Positions 1 through 6,984 of a DNA stretch of 64,000 nucleotides are shown in pieces. Origin of the DNA: JAUWCL01 sp964599375 (GTDB taxonomy: Bacteria; Krumholzibacteriota; Krumholzibacteriia; Krumholzibacteriales; Krumholzibacteriaceae); the NCBI GenBank assembly GCA_964599375.1, contig CAZREW010000002.1, positions 1 to 64,000 of the forward strand. The letters run 5' to 3'. The notes under the pieces were generated by a model. The model did no database searches. It saw only the letters and a list, made by a program, of their open reading frames with translations, and was not told where the DNA came from. A program made the position numbers and the translations under genes. Each line of letters starts with the position of its first letter. Within the stretch, counting starts at the first letter, position 1.

Positions 1-3000
1 ACGCTGACCGCGCCGAGGTCGCTCTCGACCCGTCCGCGGATGTGGTACGGGCCGCGCGCGCGGAAGAGCTCGCGAGCCACGCGGCGGTAGACCTCCGGGA
101 AGAAGATCGCCTCGAACCTCCCGGCGAGGTCGGAGAAGGTCACGAAGACCATCTCCTCGCCCTTGTCGCTGGTACGTGTCGCCTTGGCGGTGACCCTCCA
201 CCCGACCAGGTCGACGTCGCTCCCGTCGCGGTCCGGAAGCTCGGCCGAGCTGGTGAGCCGCACCCGCCCGCCCAGGCCGGCGAGCGCCTCCTCGAACATC
301 GTGAGCGGATGAGCGGCTACGCACATGTCGAGCGTCTCGCGCTCCGCCTCGAGGCTTCGGCGAAGATCGAAGTCTGGGACTCCCGGGACGAGGGCGAGCA
401 TCGAGGCGGCGTCATGATCCGCCTCGCCGCCGCCGGCGCTCAGCACGCGAAGCTCCCACATGAGCTCCGGCCTCGTGCGCCCGAAACAGGAAAGCGCCCC
501 GCAGCGGATCAGCGACTCGACCTCGGACCGCGCCGCGGGCACCCTCGCGAGAAGGCCGGAGAGCGACTCGAACGGTCGCGCGGCGACGATAGCGTCTATC
601 GTCGCCGATGTGAGCCCCTTTACCTGCATCAGCCCGACGCGTAGCTCCCGCCCCCGCCCGTGGTGGCGGACCCGGCTCCTGTTGACGCAGGGCGGCAGCA
701 GCGTGAGCCCCATCCGCCTCGCCTCCTCGAGGTACTCCTCGTACCCGTAGTAACCCCCGCCGTTGGAGAGGACCGCGGCCATGAACTCGGCCGGGTAGTG
801 CGCCTTCCACCAGGCGCTCTCGAAAGACTCGAGCGCGAAGGAGGCCGAGTGCGCCTTGCAGAAGGCGTAGCCGGCGAAGGCGGCGATCTGCCCGAAGACC
901 TCGCCGGCCGCGTCGCCGGCGATCCCGCGCCGGCGCGCCCCGCGCAGGAAAGCCTCGCGGTAGCTCTCCATCGTCTCGTCGCCCGCGTTCTTGAAAGACA
1001 TGCAGCGCCTCAGCCCATCGGCCTCGCCGTAGCTCATCCCGGCCACCGCCACGGCGAGGCGGATCACCTGTTCCTGGTATATGAGGCATCCGTAGGTGTC
1101 GCGCAGCACCTCGGCGACAGCCGGGTGCATACCCGCCACCTCCTCGAGGCCGAGGGCGCGGCGCAGGTAGCTGCGTTTTCCGCCATGGCTCGAAACGCCG
1201 GGGCGTATGATCGACGACAGCGCGGTGAGCACCTCGAAATCGTCGCACCTCGCCTGGCTCATCAGCTGCATCATGATCGGCGACTCGATGTAGAAGCACC
1301 CTTCCGTTCGTCCCGCGCGCAGGAGCTTCTTCGTCTCCGCGTCCCCTAGGTAGTCGATGCGCTCGGGATGAAGAGGCCGCCCCTCGTTCTCTTCGGCCAT
1401 CGCGCAGGCCTCGCCGATCACGGCGAGCCCCTTCTGCCCGATTATGTCGATCTTCACCAGCCCCGCCTTCTCGACCTCGTACATCGACCACTGCGTTATC
1501 TCGTACCCCTTGTCGCCCCGCTGCATCGGGATCATGCCGGTGATCGGCCCGGGCGAGACGACGAGGCCGCACGGGTGCGTCGCCATGTGGCGCGGGAACC
1601 CGCCGATCTTCCGGGCGATGGCGATGAGGGTGCGGAAGGGCTCCCTGTCGACCGGCAGCCCGGCCGCCCGCGGCGATACCCTGGCCAGGCGGTCGAGCCT
1701 GTCTATCGACGCGTAGAAGGGGATCGTCCTTATGAACTGCCGTATCTCCCCCTCGGGGATACCGAGCGCCTTCGCCGTCTCGCGAAGCGCAGAGCGGGCC
1801 CGCAGGGTGCTGAAGGTGCCGATCATCGCGACCCGGTCGCTGCCGTACCGGCGGAAGATGTACTTCAGCACGACCTCGCGGTCGTCGGTCCCGAAGTCGA
1901 GGTCGAAGTCGGGAAGGTGCTCGCGCTCGGGGTTGAGGAACCGCTCGAAGAACATGTTGTGGCGCAGCGGATTGAAATGCGTGATGCCGAGCGCGTACGA
2001 GACGAGCGAGTTGCCCGCGGACCCGCGCCCGAGGGTGCGGATCCCGCGTGAGCGGGCGAACCGTACGATGTCCCAGCATATCAGGAAATACCCCGCGAGC
2101 CCCTTGTCCTCGATCACGGAGAGCTCGTGGTCTATCTTCTCCATCGCCGCGCGCTTCTCGTCGTAAGGGCACCCGTCCCCCATCCGCTCGCGAAGGCCGC
2201 GCAGGGCTATGCGCCGCAGCGTCGCCGGCGCCTCCTCCCCCGGCGGCAGCGGGAACACGGGGAGCCTGCGACGCCCGAGCCCGAGGTCGACCCTGCAGTC
2301 CGCGGCGATACGCGCCGCCTCGGTGACCGGCCCGGGGTCGGCGGCGAAGACTCTCATCACGCTCTCCGGCGTGTGGAAGAACGAGTCGCGCTCCGCCACC
2401 TCGCCGCGCGGCAGGGTGCCGATCGTGGTGCGCGTGCGGATGGCGGTCAGCACCCGGTGGACGAGGTGCTCCTTCTCCTCGAGAAAATAGACGCCGCCGG
2501 CCGCGGCGGCCTCGACCCCGAGCCTCCGCGCCGCGTCGGCTATCCTCCATCGCTCGCGGTCGCGGTCCCTGCCCGGCGCGACCGGCAGGGCGGCACGGAG
2601 GTTCTCCAGGTGCCGCAGCCTCGTCATCAGCAGCCGGTCGGACACGAGCACGTAGACATCGTCCGACACCCCGGCCAGAGCCTCGCCGAAATCGAAATCC
2701 CCGTCTAGCCGCCGGCGGGTGACGAGCCTCGAGATCTCCGAGTAACCGGCGCGGCTTCGCGCCAGCAGCACGGCGCGAAGGGATGTCGGCCCGTCCCCGC
2801 CGGTGAGCTCGGTCCCGTATATCGGCCGCACCCCGTGCTCCGTGCATGCCTCTGTGAAGGGGACGACCGCGTGCATCGCGTCGGTGTCGGTCAGCGCGAG
2901 AGACTCCATCCCGCAGCGCGACGCCGCCGCGACGAGGTCCTCCACCCGCCTCGTCCCCGCCAGCATCGAGAAGTTCGAGTGGACGTGCAGATGGGTGAAT

Positions 3001-3029
3001 CCGCCTGGCGGACGCGCGGGCCTTATCAC
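1..3029 (-). CDS. dnaE: DNA polymerase III alpha-type subunit (DnaE; probably translesion DnaE2/ImuC-like), 3' end cut by window edge
   Basis: C-family replicative/translesion polymerase; 1009 codons are visible and the C-terminal end lies off the left edge. The GTG start at 3029 is chosen because a strong Shine-Dalgarno (GGAGGTGAT, 3033-3041) sits just before it and the PHP-domain motif HLHVHSNFS begins at residue 13. The catalytic PDFDLDF motif is at about residues 372-378 and the third acidic residue in KIDIIGQKG at about 528, so the polymerase core looks intact. The last visible residues (PYHIRGRVESDLGAV) look like the OB-fold. The frame is open from start to edge without interruption. 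It lies on the same strand as the dinB and lexA cluster, which is the usual setting of SOS-induced DnaE2. The DnaE2 rather than DnaE1 assignment is inference from context. Confidence 0.9.
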   Translation of the reverse strand, partial: MIRPARPPGGFTHLHVHSNFSMLAGTRRVEDLVAAASRCGMESLALTDTDAMHAVVPFTEACTEHGVRPIYGTELTGGDGPTSLRAVLLARSRAGYSEISRLVTRRRLDGDFDFGEALAGVSDDVYVLVSDRLLMTRLRHLENLRAALPVAPGRDRDRERWRIADAARRLGVEAAAAGGVYFLEEKEHLVHRVLTAIRTRTTIGTLPRGEVAERDSFFHTPESVMRVFAADPGPVTEAARIAADCRVDLGLGRRRLPVFPLPPGEEAPATLRRIALRGLRERMGDGCPYDEKRAAMEKIDHELSVIEDKGLAGYFLICWDIVRFARSRGIRTLGRGSAGNSLVSYALGITHFNPLRHNMFFERFLNPEREHLPDFDLDFGTDDREVVLKYIFRRYGSDRVAMIGTFSTLRARSALRETAKALGIPEGEIRQFIRTIPFYASIDRLDRLARVSPRAAGLPVDREPFRTLIAIARKIGGFPRHMATHPCGLVVSPGPITGMIPMQRGDKGYEITQWSMYEVEKAGLVKIDIIGQKGLAVIGEACAMAEENEGRPLHPERIDYLGDAETKKLLRAGRTEGCFYIESPIMMQLMSQARCDDFEVLTALSSIIRPGVSSHGGKRSYLRRALGLEEVAGMHPAVAEVLRDTYGCLIYQEQVIRLAVAVAGMSYGEADGLRRCMSFKNAGDETMESYREAFLRGARRRGIAGDAAGEVFGQIAAFAGYAFCKAHSASFALESFESAWWKAHYPAEFMAAVLSNGGGYYGYEEYLEEARRMGLTLLPPCVNRSRVRHHGRGRELRVGLMQVKGLTSATIDAIVAARPFESLSGLLARVPAARSEVESLIRCGALSCFGRTRPELMWELRVLSAGGGEADHDAASMLALVPGVPDFDLRRSLEAERETLDMCVAAHPLTMFEEALAGLGGRVRLTSSAELPDRDGSDVDLVGWRVTAKATRTSDKGEEMVFVTFSDLAGRFEAIFFPEVYRRVARELFRARGPYHIRGRVESDLGAVS

Positions 3030-3043
3030 CAGATCACCTCCCT

Positions 3044-3099
3044 GCACCGATAACCGGTGCGCGGGATGGCGGTCACGTGGTATGTTCGGCCGTAACGTA
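3044..3099. promoter_or_regulatory. Divergent promoter region with two inverted repeats; candidate LexA operator
   Basis: The 93 bp between dnaE (minus) and the plus-strand membrane protein holds two inverted repeats. GCACCG-N5-CGGTGC is at 3044-3060. TATGTT-N7-AACGTA is at 3081-3099, an imperfect palindrome with one mismatch between arms. LexA binding sites are palindromic and vary between phyla, so the second is a candidate SOS operator. This is inferred from symmetry and context only. The lexA promoter itself is lost in the assembly gap, so no second copy can be compared. Confidence 0.3.
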
Positions 3100-3122
3100 T
3101 CGACCCGCGGGGAGGCGCCGCA

Positions 3123-3677
3123 TTGAAAGGCCGTATGAGAACGCTGTCTCTGATCATCCTCTGCTCCTACGCCATATCCATACTATGTCCCGGCGGCGCG
3201 GCTGCCGCGGCGCGCACGGGGCCCGGGCCCGCGGCCGCGGTGACGCCGCTCCCGGTGCCGGCCCCGCCGGCCTCGAGCAGCGGATCGGGCCTGAACATGC
3301 GCACCGCCCACCGGTGGCTCGGCTACGGCGCCATAGCCCTCGGCGCGGTCGCGGCCTTATCGAGCTCGAACCAGGACCTGCACTGCACCGCCGCCTGGGG
3401 CGCCGCCGCACTGGGCACGGCGGCACTCGCGTCGGGGATCGTCAAGTACCACCGGGGCTTCGACCTCGGCGACGGGATCTCGCGCCGCGACGGGCACGCG
3501 ATCCTCGGCGGCCTGGCCGCGGCCGGGTTCATCGCCGCCTGCGTCATGGCCGGCTCCGGGGAGGATGACGAAGGCGGAGGCGGCGACGATGACGTCAACC
3601 TCGCGCATGCGGCGATCGGCGCCGGCGCGCTGGCGGCGATGGCTGTATCCGTGGTCGTCGTCAAGGTGAAGTGGTAG
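3123..3677 (+). CDS. Hypothetical membrane protein, signal peptide plus four helices
   Basis: A 184-residue protein of unknown function. It opens with a hydrophobic signal-like segment (about residues 6-30), an Ala/Pro-rich linker, then four predicted membrane helices. A histidine lies close to the start of each helix (HRWLGYG, LHCTAAWG, GHAILGG, AHAAIGA), a pattern reminiscent of cytochrome b561-type haem proteins, although that is only a resemblance. An acidic and glycine-rich loop (EDDEGGGGDDD) precedes the last helix. The TTG start at 3123 is chosen because GGGGAGG ends 7 nt before it; ATG at 3135 is an alternative. It is the only plus-strand gene inside the minus-strand SOS cluster. Confidence 0.6.
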   Translation: MKGRMRTLSLIILCSYAISILCPGGAAAAARTGPGPAAAVTPLPVPAPPASSSGSGLNMRTAHRWLGYGAIALGAVAALSSSNQDLHCTAAWGAAALGTAALASGIVKYHRGFDLGDGISRRDGHAILGGLAAAGFIAACVMAGSGEDDEGGGGDDDVNLAHAAIGAGALAAMAVSVVVVKVKW

Positions 3678-3730
3678 GCGGGCACGCACCCGGTCATCGC
3701 GGCTTTCCTTTCATCTTTTCACGTGATTCC

Positions 3731-4924
3731 CTATGACGCGGCGCGTCTGGCGGCGAGCGCCCTTCCGAACGACGGCGCCACCCCCGGGGGCATCGCGGCC
3801 CTGAGCCTGTCGAGCACCGACTGCACCCGGCGAGCCTTCATCGCGGCGCGCTCCCGCGGGCCGGGGAAGAGGTCGATCTGCAGCGGCTCCGGCTCCACGG
3901 AGATGGCCGCGAGGCTGACGGCCCGCACCCTGACCCTCCGCCCGAAGATGCGGTCGAAGAGCATCCCCGCCGAGTCGAAGAGAGCCACGTCGTCGGAGGT
4001 AGGCGCGGCCGGCCTCATCTGGCCGTGCGCCGTGACCTCGTCGGCGTAGCGGATCTCTAGACGCAGCTCGCTGGCGAGCGAGCGCTCGGCGCGCAGCCTG
4101 CCCCCGAGCTCCTCGGCCAGCACGCAGATATAAGATTCGAGCAGCCGCCGGTCGACCGCGTCGGGCTCGAGCACCTTCTTCACTGCAAACTCCCCGTCAT
4201 CAGCGCTCCCCGCGCGCACGCGCGCCGGGTCCATCCCCTTCGCGCCGCGATGGAGCCTTCGCCCCCACGGGCCGAAGCAGAAGGCGAGCAGCTCCTCGTC
4301 GAAACGCAGCACGTCGCCGACGGTCGCTATCCCCAGCTCGCGCAGCATGGGGACGTGCCGCTCGCTCACTACAGGGAACCTCTCTATCGGCACCGGCGAG
4401 AGGAAGTACCGCTCGCACCCCGGATAGACGTCGACCATGTGCGCCCGCTTCGCCTCGCGCGAGGCGACGTGGCTGACCAGCTTGCTCGAGGCGATCCCGA
4501 GCGATACGTCAAGGCCGGTCTCCGCGCGCACCTCGCGCTTTATCGCCCTGCCGGCGTCGAGCGCCCGCCCGAAGAGGCGGCCGCACCCGGTGTAGTCGGC
4601 GTACCCCTCGTCGAGGGACACCGACTCGACGACGGGGCTGTACCTGCCTATCACCGAGAAGATCGACCTCGAGACCGAGCGGAAGAGGTCCCAGTCGGGG
4701 GGCATGAATACGCCGCGGGGGCAGAGGCGCATCGCGGACGATACTGTCATCCCGCGGCGGACCCCGTCGCCCCGCGCTTCGTACGAGGCCGATATCACCA
4801 TCCCCCTGGGGGCAGGCCCGGAGACAACGACCGCCTTCGAACGAAGCGCGGGATCCCTGAGCCTCAGCGCGGAGGCGTAGAAATCGTCGGTGTTTATGTG
4901 GAGTATCTCCCGGTTCATCTTCAT
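3731..4924 (-). CDS. dinB: Y-family DNA polymerase (DinB/Pol IV-like) with an Asn at a metal-ligand position
   Basis: Translesion polymerase of 397 residues. The palm motif SLDEGY (103-108) carries the conserved Asp-Glu pair, and the fingers and little-finger regions follow in normal order. A beta-clamp binding motif QIDLF is at 349-353. The N-terminal motif reads HINTDDFYAS (9-18) where the family has H-V-D-M-D-x-F-F: the first metal-binding Asp is Asn11 here. The TGA/TAG of the upstream DUF3795 gene abuts this start with no gap, so the two are translationally coupled. It could be an ImuB-like accessory subunit rather than an active Pol IV, but it lacks an obvious long ImuB-type C-terminal extension. 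Confidence 0.88.
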   Translation of the reverse strand: MKMNREILHINTDDFYASALRLRDPALRSKAVVVSGPAPRGMVISASYEARGDGVRRGMTVSSAMRLCPRGVFMPPDWDLFRSVSRSIFSVIGRYSPVVESVSLDEGYADYTGCGRLFGRALDAGRAIKREVRAETGLDVSLGIASSKLVSHVASREAKRAHMVDVYPGCERYFLSPVPIERFPVVSERHVPMLRELGIATVGDVLRFDEELLAFCFGPWGRRLHRGAKGMDPARVRAGSADDGEFAVKKVLEPDAVDRRLLESYICVLAEELGGRLRAERSLASELRLEIRYADEVTAHGQMRPAAPTSDDVALFDSAGMLFDRIFGRRVRVRAVSLAAISVEPEPLQIDLFPGPRERAAMKARRVQSVLDRLRAAMPPGVAPSFGRALAARRAAS

Positions 4925-5374
4925 CTACTCGTAGCGGTGCCTCATCTTCATCTCCGCGTACCAGGCCTCGAGCCCGATCTCGCGTATCCTCATGCCGGTC
5001 TCTATCCATCTCTTCTTCAGATCGTCGTCGATGATCTCCACCTCGCATGGGAACTCGCCGCACTCGAAGCAGAAGTCGACCCCCTTGCCGCGATAGCACT
5101 TCAGGATGCCGCAGGGTTTCTCCTCCACGGGCGAGTTGCGGCAACCGGCGCAGTCGATCCCGGCGAGGAAATCGACGAACTCCCTGAAGTCGCCGTACTT
5201 GGCAAACACCGGGACGCGCTCGGCAAACCTGTCGGCGAACTTGTGGAACGAAGGACCGAAGACCTCCTGCAGCGCGGCGGCGTGCCTGCGCGCGTCGCCG
5301 CCTGCCACCGCGATGCACCGCGAGCAGTCGATGCCGCACGGCGCCACCTCGAGGATTATCTCTTCCTTCTTCAT
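4925..5374 (-). CDS. DUF3795-like cysteine-rich protein
   Basis: A 149-residue protein with the cysteine pattern of the DUF3795 family: CGIDCSRC near residues 13-20, CAGCRNSP around 76-83, then CGILKCYRG and FCFECGEFPC. These probably form zinc- or cluster-binding knuckles; the function is not known. The ATG at 5374 (MKKEEIIL) is preferred over longer starts because GGAGGGA lies 7-8 nt upstream and the family begins near here. The gene sits between the small S24-like gene and dinB with 31 bp before it and no gap after it, so it is part of the SOS transcript, which is an uncommon partner for this family. Confidence 0.7.
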   Translation of the reverse strand: MKKEEIILEVAPCGIDCSRCIAVAGGDARRHAAALQEVFGPSFHKFADRFAERVPVFAKYGDFREFVDFLAGIDCAGCRNSPVEEKPCGILKCYRGKGVDFCFECGEFPCEVEIIDDDLKKRWIETGMRIREIGLEAWYAEMKMRHRYE

Positions 5375-5405
5375 CCGGCTTCCCTCCCTGTCAAAGGCAG
5401 ACCTC

Positions 5406-5624
5406 TCAAAGCTTCCTGCGTATCCCCACCACGATCCCCAGTATCTCATCCGACCCGTTTCCTTCGCACCGGCAGAGGGACTCGATCCCGCCGCGCCTTA
5501 CCAGCGCGAGCTCGCCCTCCCCCGGTTCCCCGGCCGTTTCGAGCAGAAGGCAGTCCCCCTCGCGCACCTCGTCGCCGGCGTTGCCGGAGAGGACCTTGTC
5601 GACCCTGCGATAGACGAGGGACAT
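5406..5624 (-). CDS. Small stand-alone S24/LexA-C-like protein without the nucleophile region
   Basis: A 72-residue protein with AAGGAGAAC correctly spaced before the ATG. Its pattern (VREGDCLLLE, GELALVRRGG, EILGIVVGIRRKL) matches the order of strands in the second half of the LexA/UmuD S24 peptidase fold: GD followed by hydrophobics, a GE-x-V strand, and a final G-x-VVG strand. The Ser-containing GxSM turn and a clear catalytic Lys are not visible. It lies 44 bp after lexA and 31 bp before the DUF3795 gene. It may dimerise with or compete against LexA; that is inference. Confidence 0.55.
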   Translation of the reverse strand: MSLVYRRVDKVLSGNAGDEVREGDCLLLETAGEPGEGELALVRRGGIESLCRCEGNGSDEILGIVVGIRRKL

Positions 5625-5668
5625 CCCCGTTCTCCTTTTTGCTGGATCCTCCGCCCGTGACGCCCCGG

Positions 5669-6163
5669 TCAGAACGCCCCGTAGCGCCGCAGCAGCCCCA
5701 CCACCACACCGCTCACCTCTACCCTGGCCGCCGGGAGCACGATATCCTCCATCTCGGGATTGGACGGCCGGAGCGTGACGCTCCCGCCCCGCTGATAGAA
5801 CCGCTTGACCGTGGCTTCCGCTCCGTCGACGAGCACCACCGCGAGCGCGCCGTTCTCGGCCCGCCGGCGTTTCTCGACGACGATGATGTCGCCGTCGAGT
5901 ATCCCGTCTCCCGTCATCGACATTCCGCGGACCCTGAGGGCGAACGTCTCCCCCCTGCCGGCAAAGCCGGGGGGAAGCGCCACGCTCTCGGGGACCTCGA
6001 TCGCCTCTATCGGCGAGCCGGCCGCCACCGTGCCGGCGAGCGGCACCGAAAGCCCGCTCTGCCCGGAGGAGAGCGGCTCTATCGACCTCGACCTGTTCCA
6101 CCCGCGCCTGAGCAGCCCCTTAGCCTCGAGATTGCTCAGGTGCTCGTGTACCGTGCTGACCGC
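5669..6163 (-). CDS. lexA: LexA repressor, N-terminus lost in assembly gap
   Basis: SOS repressor and self-cleaving S24 peptidase. The first codons are hidden by the N run, but the visible part starts inside the winged helix-turn-helix (STVHEHLSNLEAKGLL, then WNRSRSIE). The Ala-Gly cleavage site is in GTVAAGSP, the catalytic Ser in RGMSMTGDGI and the catalytic Lys in ATVKRFYQRGG, so the protein looks self-cleavable. It heads the minus-strand set followed by the S24-like, DUF3795, dinB and dnaE genes. A GTG at 6046 is internal and not the true start, because codons upstream still encode the DNA-binding domain. Confidence 0.92.
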   Translation of the reverse strand, partial: AVSTVHEHLSNLEAKGLLRRGWNRSRSIEPLSSGQSGLSVPLAGTVAAGSPIEAIEVPESVALPPGFAGRGETFALRVRGMSMTGDGILDGDIIVVEKRRRAENGALAVVLVDGAEATVKRFYQRGGSVTLRPSNPEMEDIVLPAARVEVSGVVVGLLRRYGAF

Positions 6164-6263
6164 NNNNNNNNNNNNNNNNNNNNNNNNNNNNNNNNNNNNN
6201 NNNNNNNNNNNNNNNNNNNNNNNNNNNNNNNNNNNNNNNNNNNNNNNNNNNNNNNNNNNNNNN
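6164..6263. other. Assembly gap (100 N)
   Basis: A run of exactly 100 N, the conventional scaffold-gap length, so the true distance is unknown. It removes the start and promoter of lexA. The sequence on its left is visibly richer in G+C than that on its right. Confidence 0.99.
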
Positions 6264-6321
6264 AAAACCGAAAGTCAACCCGAAAAATGAAGCCAGGGTA
6301 AGAAAGTCCACAATGACTGCA

Positions 6322-6376
6322 TTGACAGGCTATTATTTTATCGATAGACTATACGTATTACAATATCCTTATCGAT
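6322..6376 (+). promoter_or_regulatory. vapBC promoter with repeated TTATCGAT elements
   Basis: A sigma-70-like promoter: TTGACA at 6322-6327, 17 nt spacer, TAGACT at 6345-6350. TTATCGAT occurs at 6338-6345 (within the perfect palindrome TATCGATA) and again at 6369-6376. A second 8-bp palindrome, ATACGTAT, lies between them at 6351-6358. VapB antitoxins usually repress their own promoters through such repeats, so these are likely operator half-sites. The second copy runs up to the ribosome binding site GGAGG. Confidence 0.55.
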
Positions 6377-6388
6377 GGAGGCGCCCGG

Positions 6389-6595
6389 ATGACCACACTT
6401 ACCATCTCCCCCAAATATCAGGTAGTGATTCCAAAGGCAATACGCGAGATGCTATCCTTGAGGCCGGGACAGAAGATCCAGGCGATAGTGTACCAGGACA
6501 GGATCGAGCTCATCCCGGTGAGGCCCGTCAGGAAGATGCGCGGTTTCATCGGGGGGATCGACACCAGGGTGGAACGGGAGGATGACAGGGTATGA
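6389..6595 (+). CDS. vapB: AbrB/MazE-type antitoxin (VapB)
   Basis: A 68-residue SpoVT/AbrB-fold antitoxin. The swapped-hairpin signature is clear: TLTISPKYQVVIPKAIREML (residues 3-22), then LRPGQKIQAIVYQDRIELIPVR. GGAGG lies 7 nt before the ATG. Its stop overlaps the start of the PIN-domain toxin by 4 bp (ATGA), the normal coupling in such modules. It should bind DNA with its N-terminal domain and wrap the toxin active site with its C-terminal tail. Confidence 0.88.
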   Translation: MTTLTISPKYQVVIPKAIREMLSLRPGQKIQAIVYQDRIELIPVRPVRKMRGFIGGIDTRVEREDDRV

Positions 6596-6984
6596 ACGTG
6601 GTCGATTCTTCGGGCTGGCTCGAGTACTTCGCGGACGGCCCCAACGCTGATTTCTTCGCGCAGGCCGTCCAGGACCTCGAGCATCTCATCGTGCCTTCGC
6701 TCACAGTATTCGGGGTGTTCAAGGCGATCTGCCGCCAACGGGACGAGGGCACGGCGCTGCAGGCGATCGCGGTGATGCACCAGGGCACCGTCGTCGATCT
6801 CGATTCTGCCATAGCGCTCGATGCCGCGAGGCTCAGCCTCGAGCGGAAGCTCCCCATGGCCGACAGCATCATCCTTGCGACTTCGATGTCACATGATGCT
6901 ATACTCTGGACACAGGACTCAGACTTCGAGAGGATGGCGGGAATAAAATACATAAAACGGAGAGGACCGGCAGATGAAACTTGA
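6592..6984 (+). CDS. vapC: PIN-domain ribonuclease toxin (VapC)
   Basis: A 130-residue PIN-domain protein. The acidic active-site residues are recognisable: VVDSSGWLEYF at the N-terminus (Asp5), the central PMADSIILATS and the C-terminal TQDSDFE. VapC toxins cleave tRNA or rRNA. It overlaps vapB by 4 bp at its start. Its last 11 bases overlap the start of fbp, so the housekeeping gene downstream is probably read through from the autoregulated vapBC promoter. Confidence 0.88.
   Translation: MNVVDSSGWLEYFADGPNADFFAQAVQDLEHLIVPSLTVFGVFKAICRQRDEGTALQAIAVMHQGTVVDLDSAIALDAARLSLERKLPMADSIILATSMSHDAILWTQDSDFERMAGIKYIKRRGPADET

Noticed and set aside
412..2847. Long open frame of 811 codons on the minus strand
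   Set aside because: It is out of frame with the DnaE reading frame, Arg/Ala/Gly-rich, and shows no motif; a GC-driven shadow of dnaE.
4250..6301. Plus-strand open frame of 683 codons that reads through the N run
   Set aside because: Translation includes the assembly gap and opposes dinB and lexA; composition is that of an antisense shadow.
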